Origin: Piscicola geometra
Taxonomy: Eukaryota > Annelida > Clitellata > Hirudinida > Piscicolidae
DNA length: 64,000 nucleotides
Reading direction: 5' to 3'
Assembly (NCBI GenBank): GCA_943735955.1
Contig: OX030958.1
Span: 3,211,531-3,275,530, forward strand
In this document: piece after piece, positions 33,789-46,000 of the stretch
Position numbering within the stretch: position 1 is the first letter of the stretch
Layout: each line of letters starts with the position of its first letter
The notes under the pieces: generated by a model
Database searches by the model: none
What the model was told of the DNA's origin: nothing
The model's input: only the letters and a program-made list of their open reading frames with translations
Made by a program: the position numbers and the translations under genes

Positions 33789-33851
33789 ATTGCTCGCAGG
33801 CGTATATCTTGCCTTCCAGCTTCTCCACTTGCATGAATTGTCCAAGCATCT
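33789..33851 (-). CDS. USP44/USP49-like: USP44/49-like exon: EKLEGKIYACEQC
   Basis: Acceptor ctttcatcag, donor CAAT/GTCAGC. Reads MLGQFMQVEKLEGKIYACEQ. The Y-A-C-E-Q-C pair, completed in the next exon, is the second half of the structural zinc site in USP catalytic domains. Confidence 0.9.
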
Positions 33852-33869
33852 CTGATGAAAGAATGATAA

Positions 33870-34260
33870 ATATTTAATTATAAAAAAGATTATTTAATTA
33901 TTAAAAAAGAATTATTTAATTATTAAAAAAGAATTATTTAATTATTAAAAAAGAATTATTTAATTATTAAAAAAGAGTAATTTAATTGTTAAAAAAGAAT
34001 GATTTAAATATTAAAAAAGAATGATTTAATTATTAAAAAAGAATTATTTAATTATTTAAAAAAATTATTTAATTAGGAAAAAAAATTATTTAATTATTGA
34101 AAAAAATTATTTAATTATTAAAAAAGAATTATTTAAATATTAAAAAAGAATTATTTAATTATTAAAAAAGAATTATTTAATTATTAAAAAAGAATTATTT
34201 AATTATTAAAAATAATTATTTAATTATTAAAAATAATCATTAAATTATTAAAATAAATAT
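33870..34260. repeat. About 22-bp AT-rich tandem array in an intron
   Basis: Units of AATTATTTAATTATTAAAAAAG, about 17 copies. In gene sense (CTTTTTTAATAATTAAATAATT) the consensus has no AG or GT. Fills most of the intron 33852-34321. Confidence 0.92.
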
Positions 34261-34321
34261 TAATAACAAAAATATGTTTATATTTATTATAAAAAAATGG
34301 TTGCAAGGCTGTAAAATGCAC

Positions 34322-34383
34322 CTTCGAGCTTGCACGTCTTGTCCACTTTATGACGTCTTTGCAGAGATGACCTGGCGTGGAAC
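34322..34383 (-). CDS. USP44/USP49-like: USP44/49-like exon: FHARSSLQRRHKVDKTCKLE
   Basis: Acceptor gtttttttgcaag, donor GAAG/GTGCAT, 62 nt. It joins FPIR to FHARSS... and then to ...KLE-EMLGQF in correct phase. Corresponds to the segment between the two zinc half-sites. Confidence 0.88.
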
Positions 34384-34643
34384 CTTGCAAAAAAACGAGT
34401 AAAAAGATGACAAATTGAATCAAATCTAAAGCAATCAAACCGAAAAAGAATAAATCAAATCATTGTAAATCATAGAAATACTTTTGATCGCATCACCAAA
34501 CATCCCATATTCACTATAGTAATAACACCAGTAAAAATATATAGAAAACAACAATTGTTATTATTATTATTATCACTAACAACAATTATAATAATAATTA
34601 TCGTTATTGTTGTTGTTGTTGTAATGAGAGGGCAGGGCGGAAC

Positions 34644-34720
34644 CTGATGGGGAACTCGAGGGAGAGGTCCATGAAGGCCTCCACCCTCCGCGACTCGTGC
34701 CCGCACGTCAGGCAACGAAC
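34644..34720 (-). CDS. USP44/USP49-like: USP44/49-like exon: first zinc half-site and DLSLEFP
   Basis: Acceptor acaacaacaacacag, donor CAG/GTTCCG, 77 nt. Reads VRCLTCGHESRRVEAFMDLS, then LEFPIR. CLTCGH is the first half of the USP zinc site and DLSLEFP is a family signature. Joins ...FQGELSSQ upstream in phase 0. Confidence 0.92.
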
Positions 34721-34724
34721 CTGT

Positions 34725-35150
34725 GTTGTTGTTGTTGTTGTTGGTGTGGTTGTTGTTGTTGTTGGTGTGGTGGTGGTGGTTGTTGTGGTGGTTCTTGTTG
34801 TGGTGGTTGTTGTTGGTGTGGTGGGGGTTGTTGTTGGGGTTTTATTGTGGATGGGTTTAATTGTGGTTGGGTTTTTGTTTTGGTGTTGATGTTATTGTGG
34901 CAAGTTTGTTGTGGTGGTGATAGTTGTTGCAGCGATTTTGTTGTTGTGATGTTGTTGGTAGTGTTGACGTGTAATGGTTATGGTAGTTGTTGTTGTCGTG
35001 GTTTCATTTTACTGGTTTTTGTTGTGGCAACTAACGTATAAGGCGTAGTTGAACTCTTGTTGCAGTAACAGCTAACAAACAAGTGCGATACAGGAGAAAT
35101 GTTGAAGAATGTAAGTGGAAAGCCCAAAACATAAGAATACAAGCAATGGC
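34725..35150. repeat. GTT/GGTGTGG-rich low-complexity intron
   Basis: In gene sense CAACAACAAC and CCACACC runs lead straight into the acceptor at 34721 (acaacaacaacacag). No gene. Confidence 0.85.
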
Positions 35151-35154
35151 ATCA

Positions 35155-35304
35155 CCTTGGCATCATCATAATCGTCACCAGCATCACCACTACCATCATC
35201 ATCATCATTATCCCTATCGCCACCATCACCATCATCATCAACACCATCCTCCTCCTCATCATCATCACCACCATCCTCCTCCTCATCATCATCATCATCA
35301 CCAC
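35155..35304. repeat. CAT/CCT triplet tract at a 5' splice site
   Basis: In gene sense this is GTGGTGATGATGATGATGAG and similar triplets, starting with the donor GT of the preceding exon. Confidence 0.85.
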
Positions 35305-35962
35305 CTGGCTGGAGAGTTCTCCCTGAAACAGCTGCGTCACTAAGTCTTTCTTTTTTCTGCAACCCTCTTCAAATTCATGATCATCATTATCAGCACAATC
35401 TTCCTCCTCCTCCTCCTCCTCATCATCCTCCTCACGGATGTTACCATTTGCAAGGTGATTATTTTTAGAAAGTTCGCTTCGATGAAAACCATTTGTGCCT
35501 TTAATCGCCCCTTTATCATTATCATCATCATGAACACCATTAGCATCATCATCATGATCACCATTAGCATCATCATCATGATCACCATTAAGGTCTTTAG
35601 TAGTACTAATTTTTGGACTTGATGAATGATTACTATTAACGCCATTAACAACTGCCCTACTACTATTACTATGAAGGCAACTGGAACCTTTATCATTATC
35701 ATGACCCTGACCATGATCATTACCACCACCCTTAGCCCCATCATCATGATCATTACCACCACCCTTAGCACCATCACCATGACCATCATCATCATCATCA
35801 TCATCATCACCCTTGATGACGCATACTTGGGTGGAGGCTGAATGTTTCAGTGGATGTTTGTGCTTGTGTGTGTGTTTGTGTGTGTGCTTGTGCTTGTGAG
35901 TGGCCTTCTGGACGAGCAGCTTGGCGAGGTCCATCTCGGACTGCACCTTGTCCAGAAACTCA
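35305..35962 (-). CDS. USP44/USP49-like: USP44/49-like exon with a 190-residue Asp/Asn/His-rich insert
   Basis: Acceptor acaaccacag, donor CAG/GTGGTG. Starts [20 protein letters not shown], which completes the [12 protein letters not shown] helix after box 2, and ends [14 protein letters not shown], the standard lead-in to the zinc region. Between lie [15 protein letters not shown], an Asp run, tandem NGDHDDDA units, and an acidic [12 protein letters not shown] stretch. In human USP44/49 the same gap is about 30 residues. The insert has no hydrophobic core and is probably disordered, possibly metal-binding through His/Asp, which is inference. Confidence 0.88.
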
Positions 35963-36904
35963 CTGTGGTTGTGTGGTAGTGTTATTGTGGTTGAGGTGTT
36001 GTGGTTGTGTGATAGTGTTGTTGTGTGGTAGTGTTGAGGTGTTGTGGTTGAAGTGTTGTGGTAGTGTGGTTGAGGTGTTGTGGTAGTGTGGTTGAAATGT
36101 TGTGGTTGAGGTGTTGTGGTTGAGGTGTTGTGGTTGAGGTGTTGTGGTTGAGGTGTTGTGGTTGAGGTGTTGTGGTTGAGGTGTTGTGGTTGAGGTGTTG
36201 TGGTTGAGGTATTGTGGTTGAGGTATTGTGGTTGAGGTGTTGTGGTAGTGTGGTTGAGGTGTTGTGGTTGAGGTGTTGTGGTTGAGGTGTTGTGGTAGTG
36301 TGGTTGAGGTGTTGTGGTTGAGGTGTTGTGGTTGAGGTGTTGTGGTTGAGGTGTTGTGGTTGAGGTGTTGTGGTTGAGGTATTGTGGTTGAGGTATTGTG
36401 GTTGAAGTGTTGTGGTAGTGTGGTTGAGGTGTTGTGGTTGAGATGTTGTGGTTGAGGTGTTGTGGTAGTGTGGTTGAGGTGTTGTGGTTGTGTGGTAGTG
36501 TTGTTGAAGTTGAGGTGTTATGGTTGTGTGGTAGTGTTGTTGAGGTTGAGGTGTTGTGGTTGTGTGGTAGTGTTGTTGAGGTTGAGGTGTTGTGGTTGTG
36601 TGGTAGTGTTGTGGTTGTGTGGTAGTGTTGTGTTGTTGTGGTTGAGGTGTTGTGGTTGAAGTGTTGTGGTTGAGGTGTTGTGGTTGAGGTGTTGTGGTTG
36701 AGGTGTTGTGCTTGTGTGGTAGTGTTGTGTTGTTGTGGTTGAGGTGTTGTGGTTGAAGTGTTGTGGTTGAGGTGTTGTGGTTGAGGTGTTGTGGTTGAGG
36801 TGTTGTGGTTGAGGTGTTGTGGTTGAGGTGTTGTGGTTGAGGTGTTGTGGTTGAGGTGTTCAACCACAATCAACCACCCCAACCACCCCAAGCACCCCAA
36901 GCAC
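35963..36904. repeat. 942-bp intron made of a 14-bp tandem array
   Basis: Unit on + TTGTGGTTGAGGTG, about 55 copies with TTGTGTGGTAGTG variants. In gene sense CACCTCAACCACAA has no AG and no GT. The intron length is 3 x 314 and it is open throughout in the exon frame, so retention would add a 314-residue Asn/Thr/His/Gln-rich insert. Spliced product matches the family ([12 protein letters not shown]), so I call it an intron. Confidence 0.88.
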
Positions 36905-37063
36905 CTGAGGAATTCCTGGGCGTCTTGTTGCGAGTAGCCGCGGAAGAAGGGGATGATGTTCCACACGGCGTGCAGCATCTTGCGCGGACTCACCATCGAC
37001 ATCCTACCGCTCCACATGATGCGCAGGAGAGAGTTCAGTTCGTACGAGAGGGAACTCGATTCG
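36905..37063 (-). CDS. USP44/USP49-like: USP44/49-like exon: box 2, [10 protein letters not shown]
   Basis: Acceptor ccaccactcgccag, donor CTCAG/GTGCTT, 159 nt. Reads [20 protein letters not shown], then [20 protein letters not shown], then QQDAQEFL. The MWSG...SP...ML..VW...[13 protein letters not shown] pattern is diagnostic for the USP44/USP49 branch (USP3 has GY.QQDAHEFM). Its 5' splice-site neighbour is the 24-kb satellite intron. Phase 2 fits the exon ending at 61621. Confidence 0.92.
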
Positions 37064-37070
37064 CTGGCGA

Positions 37071-40000
37071 GTGGTGGGAGGTGAGGAGTTGTTGTTGTGG
37101 TGGGAGGTGAGTAGTTGTTGTTGTGGTGGGAGGTGAGGAGTTGTTATTGTGGTGGGAGGTGAGGAGTTGTTGTTGTGGTGGGAGGTGAGGAGTTGTTGTT
37201 GTGGTGGGAGGTGAGGAGTTATTGTGGTGGGAGGTGAGGAGTTGTTGTGGTGGGAGGTGAGGAGTTGTTGTTGTGGTGGGAGGTGAGGAGTTGTTGTTGT
37301 GGTGGGAGGTGAGGAGTTGTTGTGGTGGGAGTTGTTGTGGTGGGAGGTGAGGAGTTGTTGTGGTGGGAGGTGAGGAGTTGTTGTGGTGGGAGGTGAGGAG
37401 TTGTTGTGGTGGGAGGTGAGGAGTTGTTGTGGTGGGAGGTGAGGAGTTGTTGTGGTGGGAGGTGAGGAGTTGTTGTGGTGGGAGGTGAGGAGTTGTTGTT
37501 GTGGTGGGAGGTGAGAAGTTGTTGTGGTGGGAGGTGAGGAGTTATTGTGGTGGGAGGTGAGGAGTTGTTGTGGTGGGAGGTGAGGAGTTATTGTGGTGGG
37601 AGGTGAGGAGTTGTTGTGGTGGGAGGTGAGGAGTTGTTGTGGTGGGAGGTGAGGAGTTGTTGCGGTGGGAGGTGAGGAGTTGTTGTGGTGGGAGGTGAGG
37701 AGTTATTGTGGTGGGAGGTGAGGAGTTGTTGTGGTGGGAGGTGAGAAGTTGTTGTGGTGGGAGGTGAGGAGTTATTGTGGTGGGAGGTGAGGAGTTGTTG
37801 TGGTGGGAGGTGAGGAGTTATTGTGGTGGGAGGTGAGGAGTTGTTGTGGTGGGAGGTGAGGAGTTGTTGTGGTGGGAGGTGAGGAGTTGTTGTTGTGGTG
37901 GGAGGTGAGGAGTTGTTGTGGTGGGAGGTGAGGAGTTGTTGTTGTGGTGGGAGGTGAAGAGTTGTTGTGGTGGGAGGTGAGGAGTTGTTGTGGTGGTGGG
38001 AGGTGAGGAGTTGTTGTGGTGGGAGGTGAGGAGTTGTTGTTGTGGTGGGAGGTGAAGAGTTGTTGTGGTGGGAGGTGAGGAGTTGTTGTGGTGGTGGGAG
38101 GTGAGGAGTTGTTGTGGTGGGAAGTGAGGAGTTATTGTGGTGGGAGGTGAGGAGTTGTTGTGGTGGGAGGTGAGGAGTTGTTGTTGTGGTGGGAGGTGAG
38201 GAGTTGTTGTGGTGGGAGGTGAGGAGTTGTTGTTGTGGTGGGAGGTGAAGAGTTATTGTGGTGGGAGGTGAGGAGTTGTTGTGGTGGGAGGTGAGGAGTT
38301 GTTGTTGTGGTGGGAGGTGAGGAGTTGTTGTGGTGGGAGGTGAGGAGTTGTTGTTGTGGTGGGAGGTGAAGAGTTGTTGTGGTGGGAGGTGAGGAGTTGT
38401 TGTGGTGGTGGGAGGTGAGGAGTTGTTGTGGTGGGAAGTGAGGAGTTATTGTGGTGGGAGGTGAGGAGTTGTTGTGGTGGGAGGTGAGGAGTTATTGTGG
38501 TGGGAGGTGAGGAGTTGTTGTTGTGGGAGGTGAGGAGTTGTTGTGGTGGGAAGTGAGGAGTTATTGTGGTGGGAGGTGAGGAGTTGTTGTGGTGGGAGGT
38601 GAGGAGTTATTGTGGTGGGAGGTGAGGAGTTGTTGTGGTGGGAGGTGAGGAGTTGTTGTTGTGGTGGGAGGTGAGGAGTTGTTGTGGTGGGAGGTGAGGA
38701 GTTGTTGTTGTGGTGGGAGGTGAAGAGTTGTTGTGGTGGGAGGTGAGGAGTTGTTGTGGTGGTGGGAGGTGAGGAGTTGTTGTGGTGGGAGGTGAGGAGT
38801 TATTGTGGTGGGAGGTGAGGAGTTGTTGTGGTGGGAGGTGAAGAGTTATTGTGGTGGTGGGAGGTGAGGAGTTATTGTGGTGAGAGGTGAGGAGTTATTG
38901 TGGTGGGAGGTGAGGAGTTATTGTGGTGGGAGGTGAGGAGTTGTTATGGTGGGAGGTGAGGAGTTGTTGTGGTGGGAGGTGAGGAGTTGTTGTTGTGGTG
39001 GGAGGTGAGGAGTTGTTGTGGTGGGAGGTGAGGAGTTGTTGTTGTGGTGGGAGGTGAAGAGTTGTTGTGGTGGGAGGTGAGGAGTTGTTGTGGTGGTGGG
39101 AGGTGAGGAGTTGTTGTGGTGGGAGGTGAGGAGTTATTGTGGTGGGAGATGAGGAGTTGTTGTGGTGGGAGGTGAGGAGTTATTGTGGTGGGAGGTGAGG
39201 AGTTGTTGTGGTGGGAGGTGAGGAGTTGTTGTTGTGGTGGGAGGTGAGGAGTTGTTGTGGTGGGAGGTGAGGAGTTGTTGTTGTGGTGGGAGGTGAAGAG
39301 TTGTTGTGGTGGGAGGTGAGGAGTTGTTGTGGTGGTGGAAGGTGAGGAGTTGTTGTGGTGGGAGGTGAGGAGTTATTGTGGTGGGAGGTGAGGAGTTGTT
39401 GTGGTGGGAGGTGAGGAGTTATTGTGGTGGTGGGAGGTGAGGAGTTATTGTGGTGGGAGGTGAGGAGTTATTGTGGTGGGAGGTGAGGAGTTATTGTGGT
39501 GGGAGGTGAGGAGTTGTTGTGGTGGGAGGTGAGGAGTTGTTGTGGTGAAGAGTTGTTGTGGTGGGAGGTGAGGAGTTGTTGTGGTGGGAGGTGCGGAGTT
39601 GTTGTGGTGGGAGGTGAGGAGTTGTTGTTGTGGTGGGAGGTGAGGAGTTGTTGTGGTGGGAGGTGAGGAGTTGTTGTTGTGGTGGGAGGTGAAGAGTTGT
39701 TGTGGTGGGAGGTGAGGAGTTGTTGTGGTGGTGGGAGGTGAGGAGTTGTTGTGGTGGTGGGAGGTGAGGAGTTATTGTGGTGGGAGGTGAGAAGTTATTG
39801 TGGTGGGAGGTGAGGAGTTATTGTGGTGGGAAGTGAGGAGTTGTTGTGTGGGAGGTGAGGAGTTGTTGTGTGGGAGGTGAGGAGTTGTTGTGGTGGGAGG
39901 TGAAGAGTTGTTGTGGTGGGAGGTGAGGAGTTATTGTGGTGGGAGGTGAGGAGTTGTTGTGGTGGGAGGTGAGGAGTTATTGTGGTGGGAGGTGAGGAGT

Positions 40001-43000
40001 TATTGTGGTGGGAGGTGAGGAGTTGTTGTGGTGGGAGGTGAGGAGTTGTTGTGGTGGGAGGTGAAGAGTTGTTGTGGTGGGAGGTGAGGAGTTATTGTGG
40101 TGGGAGGTGAGGAGTTGTTGTGGTGGGAGGTGAAGAGTTGTTGTGGTGGGAGGTGAGGAGTTGTTGTGGTGGTGGGAGGTGAGGAGTTGTTGTGGTGGGA
40201 GGTGAGGAGTTATTGTGGTGGGAGATGAGGAGTTGTTGTGGTGGGAGGTGAGGAGTTATTGTGGTGGGAGGTGAGGAGTTGTTGTGGTGGGAGGTGAGGA
40301 GTTGTTGTTGTGGTGGGAGGTGAGGAGTTGTTGTGGTGGGAGGTGAGGAGTTGTTGTTGTGGTGGGAGGTGAAGAGTTGTTGTGGTGGGAGGTGAGGAGT
40401 TGTTGTGGTGGTGGAAGGTGAGGAGTTGTTGTGGTGGGAGGTGAGGAGTTATTGTGGTGGGAGGTGAGGAGTTGTTGTGGTGGGAGGTGAGGAGTTATTG
40501 TGGTGGTGGGAGGTGAGGAGTTATTGTGGTGGGAGGTGAGGAGTTATTGTGGTGGGAGGTGAGGAGTTATTGTGGTGGGAGGTGAGGAGTTGTTGTGGTG
40601 GGAGGTGAGGAGTTGTTGTGGTGAAGAGTTGTTGTGGTGGGAGGTGAGGAGTTGTTGTGGTGGGAGGTGCGGAGTTGTTGTGGTGGGAGGTGAGGAGTTG
40701 TTGTTGTGGTGGGAGGTGAGGAGTTGTTGTGGTGGGAGGTGAGGAGTTGTTGTTGTGGTGGGAGGTGAAGAGTTGTTGTGGTGGGAGGTGAGGAGTTGTT
40801 GTGGTGGTGGGAGGTGAGGAGTTGTTGTGGTGGTGGGAGGTGAGGAGTTATTGTGGTGGGAGGTGAGAAGTTATTGTGGTGGGAGGTGAGGAGTTATTGT
40901 GGTGGGAAGTGAGGAGTTGTTGTGTGGGAGGTGAGGAGTTGTTGTGTGGGAGGTGAGGAGTTGTTGTGGTGGGAGGTGAAGAGTTGTTGTGGTGGGAGGT
41001 GAGGAGTTATTGTGGTGGGAGGTGAGGAGTTGTTGTGGTGGGAGGTGAGGAGTTATTGTGGTGGGAGGTGAGGAGTTATTGTGGTGGGAGGTGAGGAGTT
41101 GTTGTGGTGGGAGGTGAGGAGTTGTTGTGGTGGGAGGTGAAGAGTTGTTGTGGTGGGAGGTGAGGAGTTATTGTGGTGGGAGGTGAGGAGTTGTTGTGGT
41201 GGGAGGTGAAGAGTTATTGTGGTGGGAGGTGATGAGTTGTTGTGGTGGGAGGTGAGAAGTTGTTGTGGTGGGAGGTGAGGAGTTGTTGTGGTGGGAGGTG
41301 AGGAGTTATTGTGGTGGGAGGTGAGGAGTTGTTTTGGTGGGAGGTGAGGAGTTGTTGTGTGGGAGGTGAGGAGTTATTGTGGTGGGAGGTGAGGAGTTAT
41401 TGTGGTGGGAGGTGAGGAGTTGTTGTGGTGGGAGGTGAGGAGTTGTTGTGGTGGGAGGTGAAGAGTTGTTGTGGTGGGAGGTGAGGAGTTATTGTGGTGG
41501 GAGGTGAGGAGTTGTTGTGGTGGGAGGTGAGAAGTTATTGTGGTGGGAGGTGAGGAGTTGTTGTGGTGGGAGGTGAGGAGTTGTTGTGGTGGGAGGTGAG
41601 AAGTTGTTGTGGTGGGAGGTGAGGAGTTGTTGTGGTGGGAGGTGAGGAGTTATTGTGGTGGGAGGTGAGGAGTTGTTGTGGTGGGAGGTGAGGAGTTGTT
41701 GTGGTGGGAGGTGAGGAGTTGTTGTAGTGGGAGGTGAGGAGTTGTTGTGTGGGAGGTGAGGAGTTGTTGTGGTGGGAGGTGAAGAGTTGTTGTGGTGGGA
41801 GGTGAGGAATTGTTGTGGTGAGAGGTGAGGAGTTGTTGTAGTGGGAGGTGAGGAGTTGTTGTGGTGGGAGGTGAGGAGTTATTGTGGTGGGAGGTGAGGA
41901 GTTGTTGTGGTGGGAGGTGAAGAGTTGTTGTGGTGGGAGGTGAGGAGTTATTGTGGTGGGAGGTGAGGAGTTATTGTGGTGGGAGGTGAGCAGTTGTTGT
42001 TGTGGTGGGAGGTGAGGAGTTGTTGTGGTGGGAGGTGAGGAGTTGTTGTTGTGGTGGGAGGTGAAGAGTTGTTGTGGTGGGAGGTGAGGAGTTGTTGTAG
42101 TGGGAGGTGAGGAGTTGTTGTGTGGGAGGTGAGGAGTTGTTGTGGTGGGAGGTGAGGAGTTATTGTGGTGGGAGGTGAGGAGTTGTTGTGGTGGGAGGTG
42201 AGGAGTTATTGTGGTGGTGGGAGGTGAATAGTTATTGTGGTGGGAGGTGAGAAGTTATTGTGGTGGGAGGTGAGGAGTTATTGTGGTGGGAAGTGAGGAG
42301 TTGTTGTGTGGGAGGTGAGGAGTTGTTGTGTGGGAGGTGAGGAGTTGTTGTGGTGGGAGGTGAAGAGTTGTTGTGGTGGGAGGTGAGGAGTTATTGTGGT
42401 GGGAGGTGAGGAGTTGTTGTGGTGGGAGGTGAGGAGTTATTGTGGTGGGAGGTGAGGAGTTATTGTGGTGGGAGGTGAGGAGTTGTTGTGGTGGGAGGTG
42501 AGGAGTTGTTGTGGTGGGAGGTGAGAAGTTGTTGTGGTGGGAGGTGAGGAGTTGTTGTGGTGGGAGGTGAGGAGTTATTGTGGTGGGAGGTGAGGAGTTG
42601 TTGTGGTGGGAGGTGAGGAGTTGTTGTGGTGGGAGGTGAGGAGTTGTTGTAGTGGGAGGTGAGGAGTTGTTGTGTGGGAGGTGAGGAGTTGTTGTGGTGG
42701 GAGGTGAAGAGTTGTTGTGGTGGGAGGTGAGGAATTGTTGTGGTGAGAGGTGAGGAGTTGTTGTAGTGGGAGGTGAGGAGTTGTTGTGGTGGGAGGTGAG
42801 GAGTTATTGTGGTGGGAGGTGAGGAGTTGTTGTGGTGGGAGGTGAAGAGTTGTTGTGGTGGGAGGTGAGGAGTTATTGTGGTGGGAGGTGAGGAGTTATT
42901 GTGGTGGGAGGTGAGCAGTTGTTGTTGTGGTGGGAGGTGAGGAGTTGTTGTGGTGGGAGGTGAGGAGTTGTTGTTGTGGTGGGAGGTGAAGAGTTGTTGT

Positions 43001-46000
43001 GGTGGGAGGTGAGGAGTTGTTGTAGTGGGAGGTGAGGAGTTGTTGTGTGGGAGGTGAGGAGTTGTTGTGGTGGGAGGTGAGGAGTTATTGTGGTGGGAGG
43101 TGAGGAGTTGTTGTGGTGGGAGGTGAGGAGTTATTGTGGTGGTGGGAGGTGAATAGTTATTGTGGTGGGAGGTGAGAAGTTATTGTGGTGGGAGGTGAGG
43201 AGTTATTGTGGTGGGAAGTGAGGAGTTGTTGTGTGGGAGGTGAGGAGTTGTTGTGTGGGAGGTGAGGAGTTGTTGTGGTGGGAGGTGAAGAGTTGTTGTG
43301 GTGGGAGGTGAGGAGTTATTGTGGTGGGAGGTGAGGAGTTGTTGTGGTGGGAGGTGAGGAGTTATTGTGGTGGGAGGTGAGGAGTTATTGTGGTGGGAGG
43401 TGAGGAGTTGTTGTGGTGGGAGGTGAGGAGTTGTTGTGGTGGGAGGTGATGAGTTGTTGTGGTGGGAGGTGAGAAGTTGTTGTGGTGGGAGGTGAGGAGT
43501 TGTTGTGGTGGGAGGTGAGGAGTTATTGTGGTGGGAGGTGAGGAGTTGTTGTGGTGGGAGGTGAGGAGTTGTTGTGTGGGAGGTGAGGAGTTATTGTGGT
43601 GGGAGGTGAGGAGTTATTGTGGTGGGAGGTGAGGAGTTGTTGTGGTGGGAGGTGAGGAGTTGTTGTGGTGGGAGATGAGGAGTTGTTGTGGTGGGAGGTG
43701 AGGAGTTATTGTGGTGGGAGGTGAGGAGTTGTTGTGGTGGGAGGTGAGGAGTTGTTGTTGTGGTGGGAGGTGAGGAGTTGTTGTGGTGGGAGGTGAGGAG
43801 TTGTTGTTGTGGTGGGAGGTGAAGAGTTGTTGTGGTGGGAGGTGAGGAGTTGTTGTGGTGGTGGAAGGTGAGGAGTTGTTGTGGTGGGAGGTGAGGAGTT
43901 ATTGTGGTGGGAGGTGAGGAGTTGTTGTGGTGGGAGGTGAGGAGTTATTGTGGTGGTGGGAGGTGAGGAGTTATTGTGGTGGGAGGTGAGGAGTTATTGT
44001 GGTGGGAGGTGAGGAGTTATTGTGGTGGGAGGTGAGGAGTTGTTGTGGTGGGAGGTGAGGAGTTGTTGTGGTGAAGAGTTGTTGTGGTGGGAGGTGAGGA
44101 GTTGTTGTGGTGGGAGGTGCGGAGTTGTTGTGGTGGGAGGTGAGGAGTTGTTGTTGTGGTGGGAGGTGAGGAGTTGTTGTGGTGGGAGGTGAGGAGTTGT
44201 TGTTGTGGTGGGAGGTGAAGAGTTGTTGTGGTGGGAGGTGAGGAGTTGTTGTGGTGGTGGGAGGTGAGGAGTTGTTGTGGTGGTGGGAGGTGAGGAGTTA
44301 TTGTGGTGGGAGGTGAGAAGTTATTGTGGTGGGAGGTGAGGAGTTATTGTGGTGGGAAGTGAGGAGTTGTTGTGTGGGAGGTGAGGAGTTGTTGTGTGGG
44401 AGGTGAGGAGTTGTTGTGGTGGGAGGTGAAGAGTTGTTGTGGTGGGAGGTGAGGAGTTATTGTGGTGGGAGGTGAGGAGTTGTTGTGGTGGGAGGTGAGG
44501 AGTTATTGTGGTGGGAGGTGAGGAGTTATTGTGGTGGGAGGTGAGGAGTTGTTGTGGTGGGAGGTGAGGAGTTGTTGTGGTGGGAGGTGAAGAGTTGTTG
44601 TGGTGGGAGGTGAGGAGTTATTGTGGTGGGAGGTGAGGAGTTGTTGTGGTGGGAGGTGAAGAGTTATTGTGGTGGGAGGTGATGAGTTGTTGTGGTGGGA
44701 GGTGAGAAGTTGTTGTGGTGGGAGGTGAGGAGTTGTTGTGGTGGGAGGTGAGGAGTTATTGTGGTGGGAGGTGAGGAGTTGTTTTGGTGGGAGGTGAGGA
44801 GTTGTTGTGTGGGAGGTGAGGAGTTATTGTGGTGGGAGGTGAGGAGTTATTGTGGTGGGAGGTGAGGAGTTGTTGTGGTGGGAGGTGAGGAGTTGTTGTG
44901 GTGGGAGGTGAAGAGTTGTTGTGGTGGGAGGTGAGGAGTTATTGTGGTGGGAGGTGAGGAGTTGTTGTGGTGGGAGGTGAGAAGTTATTGTGGTGGGAGG
45001 TGAGGAGTTGTTGTGGTGGGAGGTGAGGAGTTGTTGTGGTGGGAGGTGAGAAGTTGTTGTGGTGGGAGGTGAGGAGTTGTTGTGGTGGGAGGTGAGGAGT
45101 TATTGTGGTGGGAGGTGAGGAGTTGTTGTGGTGGGAGGTGAGGAGTTGTTGTGGTGGGAGGTGAGGAGTTGTTGTAGTGGGAGGTGAGGAGTTGTTGTGT
45201 GGGAGGTGAGGAGTTGTTGTGGTGGGAGGTGAAGAGTTGTTGTGGTGGGAGGTGAGGAATTGTTGTGGTGAGAGGTGAGGAGTTGTTGTAGTGGGAGGTG
45301 AGGAGTTGTTGTGGTGGGAGGTGAGGAGTTATTGTGGTGGGAGGTGAGGAGTTGTTGTGGTGGGAGGTGAAGAGTTGTTGTGGTGGGAGGTGAGGAGTTA
45401 TTGTGGTGGGAGGTGAGGAGTTATTGTGGTGGGAGGTGAGCAGTTGTTGTTGTGGTGGGAGGTGAGGAGTTGTTGTGGTGGGAGGTGAGGAGTTGTTGTT
45501 GTGGTGGGAGGTGAAGAGTTGTTGTGGTGGGAGGTGAGGAGTTGTTGTAGTGGGAGGTGAGGAGTTGTTGTGTGGGAGGTGAGGAGTTGTTGTGGTGGGA
45601 GGTGAGGAGTTATTGTGGTGGGAGGTGAGGAGTTGTTGTGGTGGGAGGTGAGGAGTTATTGTGGTGGTGGGAGGTGAATAGTTATTGTGGTGGGAGGTGA
45701 GAAGTTATTGTGGTGGGAGGTGAGGAGTTATTGTGGTGGGAAGTGAGGAGTTGTTGTGTGGGAGGTGAGGAGTTGTTGTGTGGGAGGTGAGGAGTTGTTG
45801 TGGTGGGAGGTGAAGAGTTGTTGTGGTGGGAGGTGAGGAGTTATTGTGGTGGGAGGTGAGGAGTTGTTGTGGTGGGAGGTGAGGAGTTATTGTGGTGGGA
45901 GGTGAGGAGTTATTGTGGTGGGAGGTGAGGAGTTGTTGTGGTGGGAGGTGAGGAGTTGTTGTGGTGGGAGGTGATGAGTTGTTGTGGTGGGAGGTGAGAA

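Noticed and set aside
35152..37017. A single 621-residue protein
   Set aside because: It is two USP exons plus the in-frame intron between them; the spliced join matches the family and the read-through does not.
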